A stretch of 22,661 bases of DNA from positions 1,761,295 through 1,783,955 of the forward strand of contig BLXT01007956.1 in assembly GCA_019648995.1 (NCBI GenBank), read 5' to 3'. Positions within the stretch are counted from its first letter, which is position 1. Each line of letters starts with the position of its first letter. The stretch is from Plakobranchus ocellatus. Lineage: Eukaryota > Mollusca > Gastropoda > Plakobranchidae. Below the pieces are notes generated by a model that had not been told where the DNA came from, made no database searches, and saw only the letters and a list, made by a program, of their open reading frames with translations. The translations under genes and the position numbers were made by a program. This document shows positions 13,923 through 19,900 of the stretch, piece by piece.

Positions 13923-16900
13923 AGGGAGAGAGAGAGGGAAAATTAATTGGCGGTAATTTTTTAAAAAATCTGTATGGCAAATCTTTAAAGAAATTTGAGT
14001 TTTGAAAAATGAAAGACAATGAAAAAAGATAAAGTATTATTACACATGGATAGTACAAAATTTACACAAAAAAATCAAAATTGTTTCTCGATTTCTGAGA
14101 GCCAACTTTATGGCACAATACTTTTGAGTGGGTGGAAGCACTCTATCGATGCAATTTCTGTTTGGTCCATCACCTCTCAAAATACGCAGATATTTTCTAT
14201 CCAAAATAAGAATCATGCTACAGGGCACAAGTTTGTGTCTCATCTAATCAGCCCAAATTGCTTGACAAAACTAAAAAAAATCTGAGACCAACAGAGAGCA
14301 GCAGAAATCTTTGAAAGACCAGAATTAAAACAAAGCAATAAGTTTCTTACCATTAGACACACTGGCATCATCTCCTGCATCTGTTTTATCCTCAGCAACC
14401 TTGTTTGTATCAGCCTCTGTAGCTAGCAGACGCCGACCAGCTTCAATGATATTGTTTGCTAAAGTCTTCTGTCCCCAGGTCCTCAGAGCCTGGTCAGTGA
14501 ACAAGAAGATACAATGCAAATGATAAAACACACATAAAGTCCATGTGCATGTTAATCTTATACTAAAGGTGTAAACCACACAGAGAAAAATGTGATCCAT
14601 AGTTTTCAGCTACATCTTAGGTTTTTAATCATATGGAGTTTATACAAAATCATGAAAAAAAAATTTATTGCTGGCAGTTTAGCTTTTACTTATTTGAAAA
14701 AAAATTTTTTTTTAAAGACGCCGCAAGCAATTAATATTTATATCTCCTTTAGCTTAAAAGATGCCAATAAATAATCCTATGGTGCTATAACCATGCAATT
14801 ATCTAATGAGGTAATAGCAAAAAAGGAGCACTAGAAAATCATCATATCAGCAACAATCAGACATCGTTAATGATGCACCTATACCCATAATCTTAAGTTC
14901 AAAGGAAGTAAATTCACAATGAAACATAGTAAAGGGAAAGATTTATAAACAACCCACTAACCTTTGCCATGTGGAATGTAATGCAGGCAATCATGTGATT
15001 GAGGCTATCAGTGATGGAACCTTGGCGCTTCTGTATCAGACCCACAGGGATCTCTTGCACAACAGCATGGACACGTTGTAGGATCTAGCACAATAGGGGT
15101 CCAAATAAAAACGAATTTTGTTTCCAATTAAAGAAAAAAACCTCATTCAACCAAAGACTATTTGCACCAGCATTTTAGGAGCAAAATGGACTGAAAACCC
15201 AAGATTATGAATAATAATGAAGTATTAAAACAGTGTTGCCTATCACCGCCATGCAGCAGCAAGAATAAAAAATTCTACAGTTTAGAACATTGAAAAAAAA
15301 AATTAATGATGAGAATTTTTCATTTTAATTGCAACTATTTGTGCAGTTCACTGTTTTGGTGATGTCAGGTTTTTTTTACCCCCACCCAGCAAAGGTCACA
15401 GGTGACAGAGGGTCATCTCAGATACATTTGATGTAAATGAAATAAGGATTTAAATGTTAACAACATAGATACCAAAAATCATACCCCTAAAAGAATCATG
15501 TGCACAACAGTACCAAATTTGCCAGGCTTTCAGATTTGAATCTTCGTCCGAGCACAAATCAAAAGAAACAATCAAAATGATGTTGGAAATATTTCCCCCA
15601 TTACACACTTTTTAAATAATCTTCATTATCTTTATTTATACGTCTTAAAACATTGCTTTACAAGTCCAGAAAAAATACAATTATAGTGGTATATTTTCAA
15701 AGTCATAAATCATTTTGCTAAAAATATAAAATTCCCTCTAGATTGCAACAAAAGATCTTCACCTTAATTATAAAGCTGTATTGCATCATTCCTTTTTTAT
15801 AATTCAAGTTTTTTTCTTTTTGTCTCTTTATTTTTTCACTAACCTGAACCACAGCCAATGAAGGTATTTTGAAGTAAAGAACAGGAGCAAGCAGTCCATA
15901 GATTTGAACAGCAGCCTGCAAAGCTAAATTTGCCTCATTTAGCCACCCAGCCAATTCAAGAGCTACCAGCATCCGCTCACATTGATGAAGGCGAGCGATT
16001 TGACAACTAAAGAGAGAGTAAAATATATTGTTAATAAAACACTAAAGGAGTTAAGGTAATATTTCTACCATTGTTACATGATTGTATAAAACAAAAAAGA
16101 ATCAAGCAGTTATGAGTCTAGTAGGGAAAAATAAAAAACTTATAATGCTGTACTTAATTTATTATTTAATCTCTTTACTACGACAGAAACTCATCAGTTG
16201 ACATAATAATGCTGTTTTTAATTCTTTGAATAGTATTCTTTTATTTATTGAAATATTTGAAAAATTTTTTTACCAGAGATTATATTTTATCCTGATGAAA
16301 GTAAGTCCCAAACTCTGATAGAGTGCAGTGTATGATGATGAAAGAATACTGACATGTATGTATTATTGCTGGAATACTTGTTTAGATTCTAATCTGATTG
16401 ATTGAAAGACTTTGAATGATTGATTTCTGTGTGGCCTAATTGTTGATCATTTAATTGAACATGGCAAACAAGAAAGAAAAAGCAAACGTTTTACAAAAGC
16501 TTCATCAATTATAAATAGATTATTTGTCAACTCACGAATTGATTTAACATCTGGATAGTCAGTTCATGGATTGATTGATTATGTATGTTTTGAGAAAACT
16601 TAAATCGGTCAGAAATTAGATTTTGAACATTGATAGAGCCAGAAGCTGCCTTTAACGAGCTGTATATAATGGAGAAATTTGGTTAGAGATATTGTAGTTC
16701 TAAGCAAAGACTTTGAGATTTCAGAAAGAAGAAATGAATAGAAGTGATAAAAAACTTAAAAGATTATTTTTCCTCAACTTGGTACATGAGATATTCCACT
16801 CATTTGGACTAATGTCAAGAAACACAAAGAATTAAATCGCTTATGCCAGACAAACAATGTTTTTTTTTTTAAATTGGAAAGCAAGTAATTTGATTGTGTT

Positions 16901-19900
16901 CATCTGCACCTGTATGGGGCTCCTCTGTCACAGACAATATCACAGAATAGACGGCCTTCCCGAACAGCTGTGTCCACGCTGATCATAATGGAGGTCAGGA
17001 ACTGTCGCAACAGTACAGGAGAGGAGAGGCACACAGCACGCTGGTTTAGCCTGGGATCAAAGAGGTCAAATGTCAGATGAAGAGAGGTATAAATTCATTC
17101 AGTAGGCTTCTATTAATATGTAGAGAATAACTCCAATTTCTATTCTATGACAATAAAATGAACTTAAGAATTCTTTTGCAACTTGTCATACAGCAGACAT
17201 TATGGACATTGTTGACAGCAAATCTACCCCTTCACAATTTGTGTGATCATTGCTAAAAAAAAAGCACCTCTTACATTGATGAGGAAAAAAAAGACTCAAA
17301 AAACAAGGAGATAATTAGTTTTTTGCTTTAAAAAATTGTTAATCAAAACCTTTGTTCCATAATTTGTAGCTCTAAAACAAACATTTTGAGTTGACAAATT
17401 TAGGCTCGTTATATTGGAGCACTTGTCAAACACTCACTTCAGTAAAGTAAGTTTAAAGTCCTTCTTCGCCTCAGTAATGTAAGTAGAGCTGGCAGGAGGC
17501 TGAGGCTTCACAACAAAATGATCCCACAGCACACTGCATGCCTGGTCTGCTATGTCATAGCATCCGACTTGATAAGCCATCTGGGAGGAATCAAAAAAAG
17601 CATGAATCAAAAATAGAAGAAGACTAAATGAGAGTAGGGAAAAAAAATTTAAAAAGCAATAAAAATTATATCTGTTTTCGATTTATTCAAATAATTATTC
17701 TATATATGTATTGGTAGTGCTGGAAGGTTTTCCAAATTTACCTTTTTTTTTAGCAAGCCATGACAACTTAACTTTCTTCTGAAGTTAGTGTATTTCCAGT
17801 TTTTACCTTTTTTTTTTTAATTATTGCATAAAAATCATACTTTTGAGTTCCTCACCTACTTCCTCAAACTTAACCAAAAAAATTATTAAGCATTATTTGG
17901 TCAAATTATGTTTTACATGATTAACAGATCATCTTTAAATTAAATACAAAAAGAAAGAGAACCCTTCAGTTTAGGAGGACTTTAAAAAAAGAAAATTTAG
18001 GATGAACGAAAATGGGAACATAAAATTAATAAAAAAAAGGAGCATTTCTAGGAAATAAAGTGTTTAAACATAACCAAAGGAGAACACAAAAAATACATAT
18101 ATGAATGAAAGAGAAGATTTTAGAAAATGCAACAAATAGTCTACATGAAATCAATCAAAGAAATGGATATAACTTTCTTCTTCATAATGTCAATCATAAA
18201 AATTATCTACAGGATTTAGTCAGAAAATTACAAATGAAAAAATAATAGATTTATGACTCTATAGACTGGCCTTTGAATTAGATTATGATGTTAATTTCAC
18301 ATACTTGACTAATAAAAGCCCAGGTCATGAGCACTGGCAGGCAATGTGAGGCCAGAACTGGCTTGGTTGTCTCCCCAACACCATCCCCAATCAGCTTTCC
18401 CTCTGTGGTGTACGCAGCAACAGCAAACACGTATCTCTCGTCGGGCTGCAGACCACTCACAGTCATCTCACAGCGGAAAGACGGGACCTGAGGTTATTAA
18501 AAACAAGGTGAAAATGATAAAACTACATGAAATCTATGCCATGTTAAACAAGTTTATATTGACTCTTCGTATTTCTAATGCTCTCATAAAAATGGCAATA
18601 TATTTGATTGAATTTTTAGTTTTAAATCGGTTTCTTAAATAAGTAAACAAGACAGGATAAACTTTTTTATGCCTCACATTTTAGGGTTCATTATTCTTTG
18701 GAGCTATGAGATCTATAAAACAAGGAAGAGAAACCAAAGATGAAGATTATGGCACAAACAAAGTCTTATAGCTTTTGCATTATGTTCAGCCATACTCAAT
18801 TGTAATCTTGAAGCTTCAGGATTTACTCACTACTCCTGAGGTAGATAATAAGCATATGAATGCAAAACAGTGGAAATCATTAGCCTACGAACTCACCTCT
18901 TCACCTGTGCCTGGGAAGTAATAATCACTGAGTCTGGCTTTCACATTGGCGCCAGATGCACTCCTACCAAAGATGCGATACCACGCAACCTATAAAGATT
19001 ATGCCAAAGTTTAAAATACAGATTGCGATGTATAAAATCTTGAATCATACTTTGAAAAAATCCTTTTCACAACTTATATTTTGGTTCTGCAAACACACTC
19101 TCTTGCCGAAGTGTTTGATGTAAAGTGTTTGATCAACAGGGAAGATGAAAATGAGCCAAGGGTGAGATGTAAGTCAGATTTACTTACCAATTTAACTTTT
19201 GCTGGAAAAATTAGAGCTAAACAGCCCTTCAAAGCCCTGAAACTATTGAACATGAGCAATTTTATTGACATTAGCTATGAAATCACTATTTTAGATAGAA
19301 AAGAATACAATGTCGTCTGCTTGTATAAGGTCTTTAGTAGTGCACTAGTTAGAAAGCTTGCACTGAAATGCCCATAGAACTTTCTGTAGGAGGTTTGACT
19401 CTGTAAAAGGTGCCTGGCTCAATGAGAGCCCCAAAAAAGCCTGAAACAAGTTGGCAGATGATGGGATGTGTGGCATACTATATAGATGAATCTCCTTTCC
19501 AAAAGCATTATAAGTCGTCATTTTAGTACTCATTGTTAACTTTTTTTTTTTTAATTATCAGTGTCATGGAAGCTAACCTTCTCTCCTGAGGCAGGTACAA
19601 ATGGGGCTGGTCTGAACACCATGGCTGTGTCTGTGCGGCATACAAGCACAGGTGGAGGTGGAGTTTTACTTGGTGGAACATGTCGATCCTCGACACCTGT
19701 ATTCTCCAGGTAGATTCGCTTTTCTTCTGTTTGAACACGCTGCACAAAAGTCATGGCCTCCTGTTTAAAAAGATTAAAAAATTGTCACTGGGTGAAAAGG
19801 GGGTACTTGTGGGCTACTTCAAGAATTTGAGGTGTAGCAGGATAATATATATATATATTTTTATTTTTTTATTTTTTTTTTTTTAAAGGCTTAGGGAATA

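Noticed and set aside
14019-14285. Overlapping open frames on both strands in intron 11
   Set aside because: The minus-strand frame cannot join exons 11 and 12 because the required phase is stopped. Neither product resembles a known protein.
15376-15425. Possible extra exon in intron 9
   Set aside because: The reading frame after the only likely acceptor meets TGA after six codons, and exons 9 and 10 already join in phase 0.
19081-19377. 98-codon open frame on the + strand in intron 4
   Set aside because: Low-complexity appearance, no homology recognised, and its length is within chance expectation.
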